Below, piece by piece: positions 34,083 to 45,905 of a stretch of DNA of 64,000 nt (positions within the stretch are counted from its first letter, which is position 1; each line of letters starts with the position of its first letter). A program made the position numbers and the translations under genes. The DNA is from Pyrus communis. Lineage: Eukaryota; Streptophyta; Magnoliopsida; Rosales; Rosaceae. The notes under the pieces are model-generated. The model was not told the DNA's origin. It made no database searches and was given only the letters and a program-made list of their open reading frames with translations. Location: contig NC_084816.1 of assembly GCF_963583255.1 (NCBI RefSeq), forward strand, positions 11,643,100 through 11,707,099. The letters are read 5' to 3'.

Positions 34083-37000
34083 TCAAAGCCATCTTCCCAT
34101 GTATCTAATACCCATCTTTTCCATATGACGGTCAAGTTGGATTTGAGACATTGGCTTCGTTAGTGGATCTGCTACGTTATCGGCTGAAGCAACTTTGAGG
34201 ATGTTAACTTTCCCCTCGGCAGCATATCTTCTAATGATATTAAAGCGCCTATCAAAATGCTTGTTCTTTTGATGTGCCCTGGGTTCCTTGGCTTGAGCTA
34301 TCGCCCCACTATTATCACAGTACAAAGTTACTGGTGATGTAATGGTTAGAACCACTCCAAGTTCATTGATGAACTTCTTCATCCAGAACGCTTCTTTGCC
34401 GGCTTCAGCTGCAGCGACATATTCAGCCTCTGTCGTGGAATCAGCAATTACACTTTGTTTCTTGCTTTTCCAGCTGACAGCCCCACCATTCAGAGTGAAT
34501 ACATATCCGGAGTTGGAACTTCTATCATCGACGTCAGATTGGAAATCTGCGTCTGTATAGCCTTCCACTCGCAACTCTGTCGCTCCTCCATAAACGAGGA
34601 ACATGTCCTTAGTTCTTCTTAAGTACTTAAGGACCGTCTTGACAGCTGCCCAGTGTTCTGATCCTGGGTTAGATTGATATCGACTAGTAATGCTCACAGC
34701 ATATGCGATATCAGGCCTTGTGCATATCATGGCATACATAAGACTTCCTATGGCGGAAGCATAAGGAATCATATTCATATGCCGTATCTCTTCAGGAGTC
34801 TTAGGTCCCATGGACTTAGAAAGATGAATTCCATGTCCTACAGGAAGAATACCTTTCTTAGATTGCTCCATCTGGAACCTACTTAGCACCTTATCAATGT
34901 ACATAGATTGGGATAATCCAATTAATTTTCTGGATCTATCACGATAGAGCTTTATCCCAAGTACATAAGATGCATCTCCTAAATCTTTCATGTGGAAGGT
35001 TTTGGACAACCACACTTTTACAGAAGAAAGTACTGCAGTGTCATTCCCGAATAGCAATATGTCATCTACATATAACACTAGGAATACAACTGCTTCCCCA
35101 ACGACTTTTTGATAAACACAATTGTCGTCTTCGTTTTGAGTAAAACCAAACGATTTGATTTCAGTATCAAAACGAATGTTCCAGCTCCTGGAGGCTTGCT
35201 TAAGTCCATAAATGGACCTTTGAAGCTTGCATACCTTAGTCTTTTCAGACTTGGACACGAAACCTTCGGGTTGAGCCATATAAAGCTCTTCCTCTAGGTA
35301 GCCGTTCAGAAAGGCTGTCTTCACGTCCATTTGCCAGATTTCATAATCATGGTACGCAGCTATAGCAAGCAAAATCCGAATGGACTTAATCATGGCTACA
35401 GGAGAGAAAGTTTCTTCATAGTCAATCCCTTCTCGTTGCCTGTAACCTTTGGCTACTAGTCTAGCCTTATAAGTCTCCACGTTCCCATCAACGCCTATTT
35501 TCCTCTTGAAGATCCATTTGTTTCCAACAGGTACTATACCTTCTGGAGGGTCTACAAGAGTCCAGACTTGATTTTGATACATGGAATCCATCTCGGATTT
35601 CATGGCCTCTTGCCATCTCTTTGAGTCAATGTCGGACATTGCCTCAATGTAGTCTCTAGGGTCTTCCTTTGTGTCATTGTCACCTAGAAGGTACAATTCC
35701 CCAAAGTCTTTGTCTAAGCCATACCTCCTAGGTGGCTTATTAACCCGTTCAGATCTACGTGGAGGTAGGGGTTCAGGAACAGGGTTGTCAACTTGTCGAG
35801 TGCTTGTTTGTGGTTCATCATTAATCTCATTAATTTCCTTCAATTCTATCTTGCTAGTTCCTTTAAGAACTAATTCATCCTCCATGAATATAGCAGTTCT
35901 GGCGACAAAGACTTTCTGGTCGTCAGGGTGATAGAATTCGTATCCATAGGTTTGTTTAGGATACCCCACAAAATAGCATTTAACGGATCTCGCTTCAAGC
36001 TTTCCAGCATCTTGTTTCTTAACGTATGCTGGACAACCCCAAATCTTAAGATGTTTAAGACTTGGCTTCTTTCCATACCATATCTCATATGGTGTTTGTG
36101 GAACAGATTTAGAAGGCACTGCATTCAGCAAATAAGCTGTTGTGTGTAGTGCATATCCCCAGAATGATATTGGTAGATCAGCGGAACTCATCATAGAACG
36201 AACCATGTTCATCAAGGTTCGGTTTCTCCTCTCAGAAACTCCGTTATGTTGAGGAGTTCCTGGTGGAGTCCACTGTGATACAATTCCACACTCTTTGAGA
36301 TAATCTAGGAACTCATTACTCAGATATTCACCCCCTCGATCCGATCTTAGGGTCTTTATCTGTTTCCCAGTTTGCTTCTCAACTTCATTCTTGAATTCTT
36401 TGAACCTTTCAAAGGATTCTGACTTGTACTTCATAAGATACAAATAGCCAAACCGAGAGTGATCATCGGTGAATGTGATATAGTAGGAGAAGTCTCCTCT
36501 CGACGTAGTAGACATAGGTCCACATACGTCAGTGTGGATTAACCCTAGAATTTCAGTGGCACGCTCTCCTTTCCCAGTGAATGGAGATTTGGTCATCTTC
36601 CCCAGTAGACAAGGTTCACAAGTTCCCATGAGGTCATTACCTAATGGGCTAAGATATCCATCTTTCGACATCTTGCGAATCTTATCCTGGTTTACATGTC
36701 CAAGTTTAAGATGCCAAAGTCTAACTTGGTTAACTTCTTCTCTAGCCCTTTTGGGTTTTGAGGTATTCCCGCTTTCAATACAGTGCATCCCACTATTCGT
36801 CTCTTGGTGAAAAAGTCCCTCTATCATATTACCATGAGAGATAATACGACCGTTCAAGTATAAAGTGCAACTCATTTTGTCAAACAATACTGAGTGCCCA
36901 TCTCGTAAAAGCTTAGAGATAGAAATCAAATTCTTTATACATGAAGGAAAATATAAACAATTTTTAAGTTCCAGGACTTCCCCAGAGGGTAGGTTAAGCA

Positions 37001-37517
37001 TGTAGGTGCTTATTGCTTTTGCAGAGATTTTAGCGCCGTTCCCAACTCGCACAACCATCTCCCCATTGCGTAGTGTCTTGCTCCCTACTAGTCCCTGCAT
37101 CGTATTACAGATATGTTGACTAGCGCCTGAATCAAATATCCAGGAATTGGAGCTCACTGTAAAAGCACTTTCTATGACCGAAATAGTCTCTTCAAAAGTT
37201 CGTGTCATAAGGCTCGCAATGCGCACCCTGTATTTCTTCTTCCAACGTTCATCCTTTCCACAATGAAAGCATGTTCCTTTGGATTTCTTTGCCTTCTTCT
37301 TAAGTAACCTTTTCCTTGTTTTTGCATTCTCACTCCCACTGTCCTTTTTGAAACATTTTTCAAATTTACAGCACATGTCAATCATCTCGTTAAAAGTATG
37401 ATCAAATCTATTCACTTTATAGTTTACAATAAACTTAGTGAAATCATCCGAGAGATATGCAAGGAAAAAGTCTTGGGCCATTTTGTCAAGTATAATGGTG
37501 GGTAGTATTTTAGGCAT
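34083..37517 (-). CDS. Copia polyprotein, GAG truncated
   Basis: A single frame of 1,144 residues. Residues 1-60 match only the last part of the copia GAG domain ([20 protein letters not shown]); the N-terminal half is absent and the frame opens directly after a stop in the leader. The zinc knuckle at 83-96 reads [14 protein letters not shown], so its His and last Cys are gone. The rest is intact: protease DSGAS at 129-133; integrase zinc site around 269-303 and catalytic D330, D393 and E429; reverse transcriptase with YVDD at 816-819; RNase H with YTDAD near 1,012 and STTEAEY near 1,060. The enzymes could be functional while GAG cannot. Its normal role is to build the virus-like particle, copy the RNA and integrate the cDNA. 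It lies on the minus strand between the 3' LTR and a long leader. Confidence 0.95.
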   Translation of the reverse strand: MPKILPTIILDKMAQDFFLAYLSDDFTKFIVNYKVNRFDHTFNEMIDMCCKFEKCFKKDSGSENAKTRKRLLKKKAKKSKGTCFHCGKDERWKKKYRVRIASLMTRTFEETISVIESAFTVSSNSWIFDSGASQHICNTMQGLVGSKTLRNGEMVVRVGNGAKISAKAISTYMLNLPSGEVLELKNCLYFPSCIKNLISISKLLRDGHSVLFDKMSCTLYLNGRIISHGNMIEGLFHQETNSGMHCIESGNTSKPKRAREEVNQVRLWHLKLGHVNQDKIRKMSKDGYLSPLGNDLMGTCEPCLLGKMTKSPFTGKGERATEILGLIHTDVCGPMSTTSRGDFSYYITFTDDHSRFGYLYLMKYKSESFERFKEFKNEVEKQTGKQIKTLRSDRGGEYLSNEFLDYLKECGIVSQWTPPGTPQHNGVSERRNRTLMNMVRSMMSSADLPISFWGYALHTTAYLLNAVPSKSVPQTPYEIWYGKKPSLKHLKIWGCPAYVKKQDAGKLEARSVKCYFVGYPKQTYGYEFYHPDDQKVFVARTAIFMEDELVLKGTSKIELKEINEINDEPQTSTRQVDNPVPEPLPPRRSERVNKPPRRYGLDKDFGELYLLGDNDTKEDPRDYIEAMSDIDSKRWQEAMKSEMDSMYQNQVWTLVDPPEGIVPVGNKWIFKRKIGVDGNVETYKARLVAKGYRQREGIDYEETFSPVAMIKSIRILLAIAAYHDYEIWQMDVKTAFLNGYLEEELYMAQPEGFVSKSEKTKVCKLQRSIYGLKQASRSWNIRFDTEIKSFGFTQNEDDNCVYQKVVGEAVVFLVLYVDDILLFGNDTAVLSSVKVWLSKTFHMKDLGDASYVLGIKLYRDRSRKLIGLSQSMYIDKVLSRFQMEQSKKGILPVGHGIHLSKSMGPKTPEEIRHMNMIPYASAIGSLMYAMICTRPDIAYAVSITSRYQSNPGSEHWAAVKTVLKYLRRTKDMFLVYGGATELRVEGYTDADFQSDVDDRSSNSGYVFTLNGGAVSWKSKKQSVIADSTTEAEYVAAAEAGKEAFWMKKFINELGVVLTITSPVTLYCDNSGAIAQAKEPRAHQKNKHFDRRFNIIRRYAAEGKVNILKVASADNVADPLTKPMSQIQLDRHMEKMGIRYMGRWL

Positions 37518-39673
37518 GTCGTTAACTACATAACATAACAGAAATCGTATTAGATTGTTGATTAACTACTTGATTGGGTCTTGAATCAAATAGTATCACC
37601 CACTATTTTTGGCAAATTCCATATCCCTCAATAGAATCCGAGAGTTATGTTGAACTCTTAGCGGGGTATGGGAGACTCACCATTACCAAGCCCACCTCAT
37701 AATTATATCATGTTGGTTAGCAAAAATAATGATGAGAGAATAACACTTTAGTCATTTACAACTCTTGTAATTACCCATCTAGTTTGGCCTCTAGAGAATG
37801 AATGCCTCAGAATTATATCATGTTGGCACCATTGCACTTAGTTAAGTTATTCCCACCATGCTTAGTTTATGTAGAGGTTCAAGCACAACCTCAGAATTAT
37901 ATCATGTTGGTCATACTCGTTGTCTACACTCACCTCATCATATGTTTATGGACTCCTCCTGGATGTAAGCCCATACTTTGTACTTCCCCATTATAGGGTG
38001 AAGCCGGTGCATGAGTCACAAACGATTGGAGCCCACCACGGTGGAAGGCCTACGAAGAAATGTTCAAAACATCTCTCGTTTATCAACTTAATATTCGTTT
38101 GTTGAGGGAGTAGTTTTGGGCTACATCAAAAAAATTTTAATCATATTAAAAGAACATGGCCCTATCATAACTATTGGTCCAAGTTAATATGATTTAGTAG
38201 CATATAATACTCCCACTGTTTCGTTGAAACAAGCGAGACTATATGGAACTACTAACGAACGCATTGCATCCTCATATGGACTATATAGTCATATTAGGTT
38301 TTAGGATGATTATGAACCGTTTGATTTGATCCAACACGAGCCTTGTGTTGGACCTTGGGTTTAAGGTAGATAGTTGTTGATTTTAGTTACGCGTTTAATC
38401 CAATTAAACCGTTATTTCCTATTGGGCGTTGGACCCAACTATTCCAATTTGCATACATATAAACAAAGAGGAATACATGAAATAATAAGAAGGGCTTATG
38501 CCCTTTTACAAAACAAATAATGGGCTTATGCCCTTTTACAAAACAAATAATGGGCTTATGCCCTTTACAACAACTTGAATTAATCAAATTACATTCAAAT
38601 CTACTTGCTTAAAACCCAATCATTTATAATGTAAATCGGCCAATCACATAGCTCAATTATCGAGGCCTTTGGTTCATAATCACCATTTTCTTAATTAACT
38701 AAATTAACTAAGAAAACAACTTTAAACAATTGGTTTTTGGATCCATAGAATTGATTTAAATGGAACTAAATATAATGAAAATCCAATTCTCATTAAAGAG
38801 ACAAAACAATTTTTGTTCTCATTTTATTTGGGCCATTTTGCAAAAACACAAACTTTTGAGCCAAAATACAAATACACAAAAGTATCAAAACTTTATTTAA
38901 TTGCACAAATGCACCCCACTAGAGGGGTGGCCGGCCAAGGATAGTTGTTATAGAGATTTTTGATAAAAAGAATTTTGTAAGTGGATTTTGGTGGGTGAGA
39001 TTAAAGATGGTGGGGATGGTTTGAAAAGAAAATATATCTTTGATATAATTAAAACCATTTAATCATTTCTTACCAACAATCATCATCCATCAACTAATAT
39101 TCAAAAATATATTTTTGACATAATTAAAGCCATTTAATCATTTCTCACCAATAATCATCACCCATCAACTAATAATCAAAACTTTATGTAAAACATAAAA
39201 CTTTTGAATCAAAACTTCAAAACTTTTGAATCAAAACTTCAAAACTTTTTGTTCTTGATAAGAACTTCAAGAAATATGAAGAACATACATGAAAACTCAT
39301 AATAGCTCCATGGATGTTTTCTTTCACCAAAAACTCAAATTTTCACAACTCAAAAGAGGGTTAATATCCTAGGGTACTTAGGGGTTCCAAAAAGCACTTT
39401 AAAACCATTTTAACAAGCCTAACATGAACCCAAAAAATCACCCTTTGGATTTGGCCGAAAATCCCAAAACACTTGGCACCAACTTTTAGTTCCATTATTC
39501 ATGCTTTAATGAAATACATCTACAACATTTGAGATGCTAAATTTTCAAGTAAAATTTATATTCAAAGCAAGAACAAAGCTTGTAACATTTACAACACTTA
39601 AATCACAAAATATGAAAAATCACAAAACCCAAAAGGATCCACCATAAACTAGGCCTAGGCTCTTGATACCATT
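37518..39673 (-). other. Copia untranslated leader with tandem repeats
   Basis: 2.16 kb without a coding frame, between primer site and polyprotein. It holds three 'cctca(g/t)aattatatcatgttgg' copies (near 37,694, 37,804 and 37,891). A 30-bp repeat with starts at 38,492, 38,522 and 38,552 (gggcttatgccctttt...) is itself a short palindrome. A roughly 85-bp duplication lies at 39,022-39,180 and a 21-bp repeat at 39,190-39,250. Long structured leaders are known in BARE-type elements; the missing GAG start should lie at the left end of this region. Confidence 0.7.
39658..39671 (-). other. Copia primer-binding site (tRNA-iMet type)
   Basis: On the minus strand, tggtatcaagagcc lies two bases from the 5' LTR. 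It matches the standard tggtatcagagc site complementary to initiator methionine tRNA except for one extra A. Confidence 0.8.
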
Positions 39674-41535
39674 TGAAGGAAAAATTTTGTCCTAGCTAAG
39701 AACATGTAAGAACATTTGAATACATAGGCATACTAATGACACTTTAAAGTAGGCATGCATTCAAAAACAATTCATAAAACCCATGACTTTCAAAGCCTAG
39801 TATATGGTGAACCATAAGACTCTTTAACAATATTAAAGAGAATAAGAATTTAGAGATTCTTTACCCTTGAAGCTCATCCTTGATTACACAAGGGATTCAC
39901 CCAAGTGGAGGGCCTTCAAGTCACCTCCTTGCTCCTTGGATCTTCCTTGTGATTTTCTCCCTTTTAGTGCTCCTTTTCTTCTTTGAGGATTTGAGGATTT
40001 GTTCTCCAAAACACCAAAAGTTTGGTGTCTCTAAGTCTCCACACCAAAGATGTTGTGTGAAGATGAAAATGGATGACTTAGGGAAGAAAGATTGCTAGAT
40101 CTTCCTCACCTAAGGTGGCTGGCCTCTATGTAGAAAAATGACAGAATATGTTTCACCCAAATTCAATTAGAAAACCCCTTAATGTGAAACCAAGCTATAA
40201 TGTTGATTTTACACTTCATTTCATGTGAGTGGCAAACTTGTAATTAATACAAGTTTGCTACCCCTCACCCTTATGGCCATATGTTGTTATTGGGCTTAAT
40301 TGCCCATTTTGTTTTAGTTGTCATACAACTTAAACATAATGGGCCTTGTGGACCAAAACGTTTTTGTGCCCCGAAGCCCAAAACTAACTTAAACGCCCAA
40401 TACGAACGTTTCGTATAATTAATTAACTATTTAATTAATCTTGACCATTCTTCAATTAAACCATTTAATTGCTTATCCATTTCATATAATTTCTTCACTT
40501 ATATCCTTACTCGGTGTACGATCCATTAGGTTCCAATTAGCGAGGTAGTGGGCGATGTTACTCTTAACGATCGATTGTGAATTGAAACCACATTTCAATT
40601 CTCCCTTAAAATTAGTGTTTGCTAATCTTTAGGGCTTCCACAAACCATGGGTGACGCCTAGCAGCATGTCATGGTTACCCAAGCTAAGTAGAAGTGGTTG
40701 GAGAACCTATCCAGTTACAACTACAATGCAATACGGTCCTTCTCTAATACAATACTCTTAATTACATTGTTTAAGTGATAGTTTGTTTCATGTCTACTAT
40801 CCAATGTGATATTTCTCTATATGATTCAATTGAATAAGATTTGGAACAACCTTCCTTAGTCATATTCATATGCTTTGGCCAAAGACTCTCGAATCATATC
40901 TTAGAGTATTCTCCTTCCACTACGGAAGGTTAGAGATCCCTTGTTGTGCATTCATATGCCTACATGACTAGATAGCTTGACCCCAACAATGCCGTGGACA
41001 CTCCAATGGAATGCCGTTGACATAATCAAAGATCAAGGACCTAACCATTAGACATCAATGATGCCTCAGGTCAAAGGACTACTTTGCATATTGCAACTAT
41101 TGAGTTCTCACATGACATGTATGTTCGAACTCTCGTTTGATCGTAGTTCAGTGTACTCGATTACTCTTTCGAGCACCTATGTGTTTGCCTTAGTGTCCAA
41201 CACCAAATGACTTGAGACTAGTTCATACTCACGCTTGAGTCGACATAACACATACTAACCTTAGCGGATTGTCAATGCCCAATTGGCAATCCTATGGCTA
41301 GGAACGTTTTAGGAATGAACATAAGAGAAAGGTCTCGTTAATTTAACTAACTTAAATCACTTGTCTCTTAGATCAATTACATTCCTTGGATTCCCTTATT
41401 GCTTAAACACAAGATACTATAAATAGTGATTAACAATAAGCTTTGCCCTTTATTAAACATATAAAAGTTTAACACAATAAGTATTCCAAAAAGCTATTAC
41501 ATCAAATGAGTGGCTTTGTGGGCATACTTCCAACA
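39674..41535 (-). repeat. Copia 5' LTR
   Basis: An uninterrupted 1,862-bp LTR, serving as promoter of the element on the minus strand. A palindromic ctataaatag at 41,418-41,427 is a possible TATA box. It is followed by the target duplication ggaat. Confidence 0.92.
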
Positions 41536-41612
41536 GGAATGGCCTAAGCACACTAAATGACATTCTCGCAACCTTCCCCTTGTAACCACATTTCCTCAAA
41601 CCAAAACCTCCT

Positions 41613-42335
41613 TCATCTCCTAACCCACACCACCAAAGAACTCCAAATCTCCACCAACACAGGTAAATGATCAGACTTGGACGAATTCAAGTGACACACC
41701 CGAGACAAGGGAAACTGAGCCAACCATGAATTATTGGCCAACGCATGATCCAATCTGCACCTTACCTTATCCTCCCTATTATCCATCCAAGTAAAATCAC
41801 ATCTAACATAACCTAAGTCAACAAACTGATAGTTTTGGATTGCCGCTCGAAACCCATCCATCTGACTCTCCCTTCTCACATTGCCACCAAGTTGCTCCTG
41901 GACATTTAGAATTTCTTTAAAATTCCCAAGGCAAAGCTAAGGTAAATACCCTTGTTGCCTAAGAGAAGATAACAAAAACCATGATAAATGTTGATTCACC
42001 GTCGTCGGATGACCAAAAAACCCGATCAACCTCCACCAATGCTCAATCCTGACCTCTATACACACCATGTCAATATGATTTAGAGATGACAATCGAATCT
42101 TTAACTCCACATCATCAGCCCATAACAAAAATAAACCACCAGACATGCCATTGCTCAGAACAACAAAACTATATGTAAACCCCAAGATCATAATTTTTGC
42201 CTCCATAACCTTCACACTACACTTGGTTTCATATAGAAAAACTAAGCGGTGACGTTGGTGTTGGATGATTTCTATCAAAGCTTTAACTGCACAAGAGTCC
42301 CCAAGTCCTCGACAGTTCCAACTCAACGCATTCAT
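41613..42335 (-). pseudogene. LINE ORF2: AP-type endonuclease
   Basis: The N-terminal endonuclease/exonuclease/phosphatase domain of ORF2. It starts MNALSWNCRGLGD, with the metal-site Asn. The usual E-T-K motif is seen as YETKC, then GGLFLLW, and after a frame break (41,937-41,880) come CDFTWMDNRE, RLDHALAN and the final KSDHLPVLV with the catalytic Asp-His. It nicked target DNA to prime reverse transcription. The region continues into the RT across the copia insertion. Confidence 0.88.
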
Positions 42336-42382
42336 TATGAACAGTGGACATGCTCGCCGTCGAAGAAAGTGTTGGTTTTCTG

Positions 42383-43636
42383 TTACCAGACTCCAGATGC
42401 TATTCCTCTCTGCACCCTGACCTCTCTTTCTTCCTGCACCTGATCTCGAAATTTGTTCACAGGTACCTCATAGATAAATGAGTTTAGGCTAAAATGACTA
42501 GACCCCAATGTAGACATAGGCCCACAAACCAAATCAGATAGCCCATCCATAATAGGAAACGAACCCCTTAACAATAACTGTGGCCCACAACCCAAGCCCA
42601 AAGCCCCATCCTTACTCAAAGTCCCCCTACCAGTCATCCCACACTTCCTCATCACTACATCATTAGGTTCCCCGCCAAAATCACTAATTGAATTTGAACA
42701 TAATAGAGCCCTTCGCCCCGACATTATCATTGTCTCCTGATTCGTTTCGTCAACGATATCAAGAAATCCTCCTCAATATCTTCCCTTAGCAAAATTTGTG
42801 TGGACCGGTCAACTCCCAAATCCAGCCTGCTAACCATTCCCCCACCCATAACTGTTGTCATTCCCCACAAGTTCTACCTTATCCACCAACGTGAATATCG
42901 GCACCTGCACCCGCCATTCACTACCCCTCAATCCTTCCATCCCTCCTACCTTACCCTCTACCACCCATCCCTAACACATCTTGCCCTGCCCTCAACCACC
43001 GCCATACGATGACAGAATTTCATCAATATGACCACCTGAGTAATGTGAGCAGTGCACTCCTTTGTGATCTAATCTGTCACACAAGTAACAACACGCCGGT
43101 AGACACTCATGCTAGAGATGAACCCCAGTTAACCCACCCTCTTTAGATTCTGGTAATTGAACTAGTATCCCCTCTGCAACAGCTGGAAAACATCAATGGC
43201 CACCTTAATCCGCATAAACTCACTCAGGCATGCACCATCATTATCGCAATCCGCTGCCTCTATTCTCCCTAAAACAGCCCCTAATTCCTTCCCCATACGT
43301 AAAGGTCGGAAGAAGCCCATGTACTTATATACCCAACACTTGTACCCGTAGGGGAACCGCCACGGGCACCTCTAAACCCTTCACCTCCAAACACATTGCA
43401 CTTATCGAAAAACCACGCAAAACACATTGCACTTCAACCTCCTTATTAAAACAGAACAAAATTCGATTATCCTCGATTGACATAGCCTCCACATTAGCCT
43501 TGGGATGCCATAGATCCTTGAACATCCCCATCACCACACTGGCCCGAGGAACCTTTCTTGACAAAACTTTGCCAACCAAAAAGAACGTGGAGCAATGGAG
43601 ACGCTCCGTCGCCATATCGCTAATCTCTATTTCCAC
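42383..43636 (-). pseudogene. LINE ORF1: DUF4283 and zinc knuckle
   Basis: The first ORF of the LINE, a nucleic-acid-binding GAG-like protein. Residues from 43,636 form a DUF4283 domain (LVGKVLSRKVPRASVVMGMF and ILFCFN...VLRG). After a break, a CCHC knuckle with C-X2-C-X4-H-X4-C spacing (CYLCDRLDHKGVHC) lies at 43,049-43,090. The C-terminal low-complexity part (42,730-42,383) is open but not conserved. Frameshifts separate the pieces. Confidence 0.78.
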
Positions 43637-43796
43637 CCCCTCTTAATCGTCCAGATAACTTCGACCAAAACAACCATAGGAAACTCTCCATGATGTGGAA
43701 GAGCAAACCCAGCAACCATCAAACCACGCGTCTGACCCTAACTCGCGCACCCTCTCACCCGAAAAGACTTTACAATAAAGTTTTATGTGATAATCT

Positions 43797-44006
43797 TAAT
43801 ATTACGCGCGTCTTGTGGTGTTAACAATCATGTGAAATGTCTTTTTAATTTATCTAATGTGTTTGCATGCAAGATGTTTTTCAGATGCCATATTGGGGAT
43901 GTATACTCAAATATAAGCATATGAGGACATACTAAAATTTAATTAGGGAAAACAAAGGGCTTAAGCAGGTATATCAAGAAAATAAAAGGCTTAAGAAAAT
44001 ATACTC
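43797..44006 (+). other. Internal sequence of the outermost LTR element, part 3
   Basis: Short non-coding stretch between the LINE target duplication and the MITE; no gene. Confidence 0.3.
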
Positions 44007-44009
44007 TCA

Positions 44010-44729
44010 GGGTGTGTTTGTTTGGCTTCTTTAGCTCTCACTAGATTAGACTGGATTAAAGGTTAAGGTAGTCCAGTGTTTGTTTCTCACCATGACTAAC
44101 TTTAATGGGATAAAGTCTCACTCACCTAGACTAACGAGCTCACTAAACAGTCTTAACGAAACCCCCCAAGAACCATGGGATTGCTAAGACCGTTCCCTTA
44201 TTTCCTCTCAACTGCACCATCTCCAACGATGACTCATTGTCGTCTCCGACCTCTCGACTGCATCCTTTTGGCTACAAATTTGAATTCGCGATGTTCACCA
44301 AGCGGCTGCAATCGATCACTGCCAATCTGGTGTTATTTTTTTTTTTCAAATTTTTCCAGTTTAGCTTCTTAAGCAGATCGTACTTTGCCTTTTTTTTATT
44401 TTTTTTATTTTTTTTTATTAAAAGTCCATTTCTTTTTTGTTGGGTTGGATTAAATTCTGATGTTTTCTGGGGTTTGAATGGGGTCGAAGTTGCAGAGTCT
44501 ACCTATAATTCGAGAAGAAGAAGAGGGATATGCCCTTTTTTTATTCATATATTAATTTTGATAATAATAAATTAAAATATAATAATAATTTATTGTTAGT
44601 CCACCTTCTAAGTCCCACACTACACCAAACACTTCATTAAGTTAGTCCAACTTAGTCTAGTCTAAGCTAGTCCAACTTAGTCCCTGAAGCTAGTTTAGTC
44701 CAAGATAGTCCGATGCAACAAACGCACCC
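44010..44729. mobile_element. PIF/Harbinger-like MITE
   Basis: 720 bp with terminal inverted repeats gggtgtgtttgtt... and ...aacaaacgcaccc and a 3-bp direct repeat, tca, at 44,007-44,009 and 44,730-44,732. The subterminal parts are also inverted relative to each other (tagtctagactggatta-like phrases on the left, 'tagtccaacttagtctagtc' on the right). Three-base target duplications and this TIR type fit Tourist-like elements of the PIF/Harbinger superfamily. Positions 44,165-44,330 have non-repeat, higher-GC sequence with an open frame that may be captured host DNA. No transposase is present. Confidence 0.7.
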
Positions 44730-44732
44730 TCA

Positions 44733-45905
44733 TGGATTACAACGAAAGGTATATTCTAAGCACTAATTAAATTTAAGATAGCATCAACTAACGTTTAATG
44801 TTTACAGTACAACGATGCTTGTGGTGAATATTATATGTACTAATATCATATTTTGGGGTTATCTTAAATAGATATGCAGGTTGACTTTGGATTTGAACAT
44901 GATCTTTGAAAAAAGATATTTATTTGAGGCTTACCAACATCTTTGTTATATCCCATTTTGTATGGAGGAGACCAACTTTGTTTGAGTCCATTATTGTGAT
45001 ATCCTTATATGGAAGAGACCATTAATTGTGTTTGGTTTCAGATACCACACTATTTGTGGAAAAGACCAATGTGTTTGGTTTGAGATATCACACTATTTGT
45101 GAAAGAAAGCAATTGGTTCATCGTGTGTGACATCATACCTATAAGAGCTCAAGCTAAATGACTTATGAATATATATATTTGATATAATTATTTTGAGATC
45201 AGAATTGGAGCTAGCATATCCTCTGACAAATCCACAATGCTAAATGCTAGTGATGATTATTACATTGAGGTGGATGAGACTTATGCCTATAGCATCGATC
45301 AAGAGTGATAGTCACCCAACCTATGGGAACGGGGATCCCAGGAAGTAGGTTCATATAGGTAAAAACAAGTCACTTGTTGATCGGACGTGCACTATCAAAT
45401 ATATAATGTTGTGAGTTTATCCCTATGGTGTAGATAATGCCTGGAGCATCCAAGATTGAACTTATGCTCTTAATGAATACCATAGCCTATATATGGTGGT
45501 GTGCTTGACTGCAATGCACACTTGATGGATTCACCTATTAGTGTGGGAGTGGGGCCATTTCTGATGAGAGCTTAGGCAGGTTCTCTAGAGCACTCATGAA
45601 TATCCGGGTGGGCGTATGGCTTATTCGCGTCAACCTGCTTGAACAAGCTCGATTCTAAGGATTCAATGTGGATGGTTAGTCCTATGATTCACACAAGGAA
45701 ATCTTGGTTCATAGAAAATTTAATTTTCACCAAAAATCTGTGAGTTATGGCTAGCTTGTCCTAAAGTTGGTTCATAGTCCAAAAGACACCAATTCTGATG
45801 CGTTGGATTGTCACTTACCTTTGGTACTACATTGTTCTCATTAAGCTTTTGCTACTCAAATTCCCTTCTGGTGATTCAAATTGTATTTTAAAATGTGTGG
45901 GGGGT
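44733..45905 (+). other. Internal sequence of the outermost LTR element, part 4
   Basis: Non-coding. A 43-47 bp tandem repeat (gga(g/a)(g/a)agacca...gtgttt...) occupies 44,964-45,110 in three units. A run 'aaaatgtgtggggggt' at 45,890-45,905 is a plus-strand polypurine tract directly before an LTR start, which fixes the orientation of this element as plus. Confidence 0.5.

Larger units (their letters stand above)
17763..41535 (-). mobile_element. Angela/BARE-like Ty1-copia retrotransposon, split by Athila
   Basis: A copia element of 9,330 bp once the Athila insertion is removed. The 5' LTR is 39,674-41,535. The 3' LTR is 17,763-18,208 plus 32,652-34,067. Both total 1,862 bp, begin tgttggaag and end ccttca in element orientation. 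A 5-bp target duplication, ggaat, lies at 17,758-17,762 and 41,536-41,540. I found three differences between the LTRs, near 17,823/39,734, 33,378/40,847 and 33,462/40,922, so insertion is recent. The primer site is at 39,658-39,671 and the polypurine tract at 34,068-34,082. The long LTR, the tgttggaagtatgccc start and the leader of over 2 kb resemble the Angela/BARE group; that lineage call is by resemblance only. It lies inside a LINE. Confidence 0.93.
14423..43781 (-). mobile_element. L1-type LINE, split by younger insertions
   Basis: A near full-length plant L1-type LINE on the minus strand, about 5.58 kb when the copia element and its duplicated target bases are set aside (14,423-17,762 plus 41,541-43,781). 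A 15-bp target duplication, tttatgtgataatct, lies at 14,408-14,422 and 43,782-43,796. The A-rich tail is at the left edge (complement of 14,423-14,440). In order from the 5' end, ORF1 has a DUF4283 domain and a CCHC knuckle; ORF2 has an endonuclease, reverse transcriptase, zf-RVT zinc-binding segment and RNase H. The reading context runs across the copia insertion point (endonuclease tail FEEMW region before, NMFGS-type linker after), proving that the two halves were once joined. Many stops and frameshifts make it inactive. Confidence 0.9.

Noticed and set aside
38492..38581. Evenly spaced palindromic repeats as a CRISPR-like array
   Set aside because: Repeats are contiguous without variable spacers, only three units, and lie in a plant retrotransposon leader.
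42249..43646. Plus-strand frames of 64-138 residues over the LINE ORF1 region
   Set aside because: They are complements of the recognisable DUF4283 ORF1 on the minus strand.
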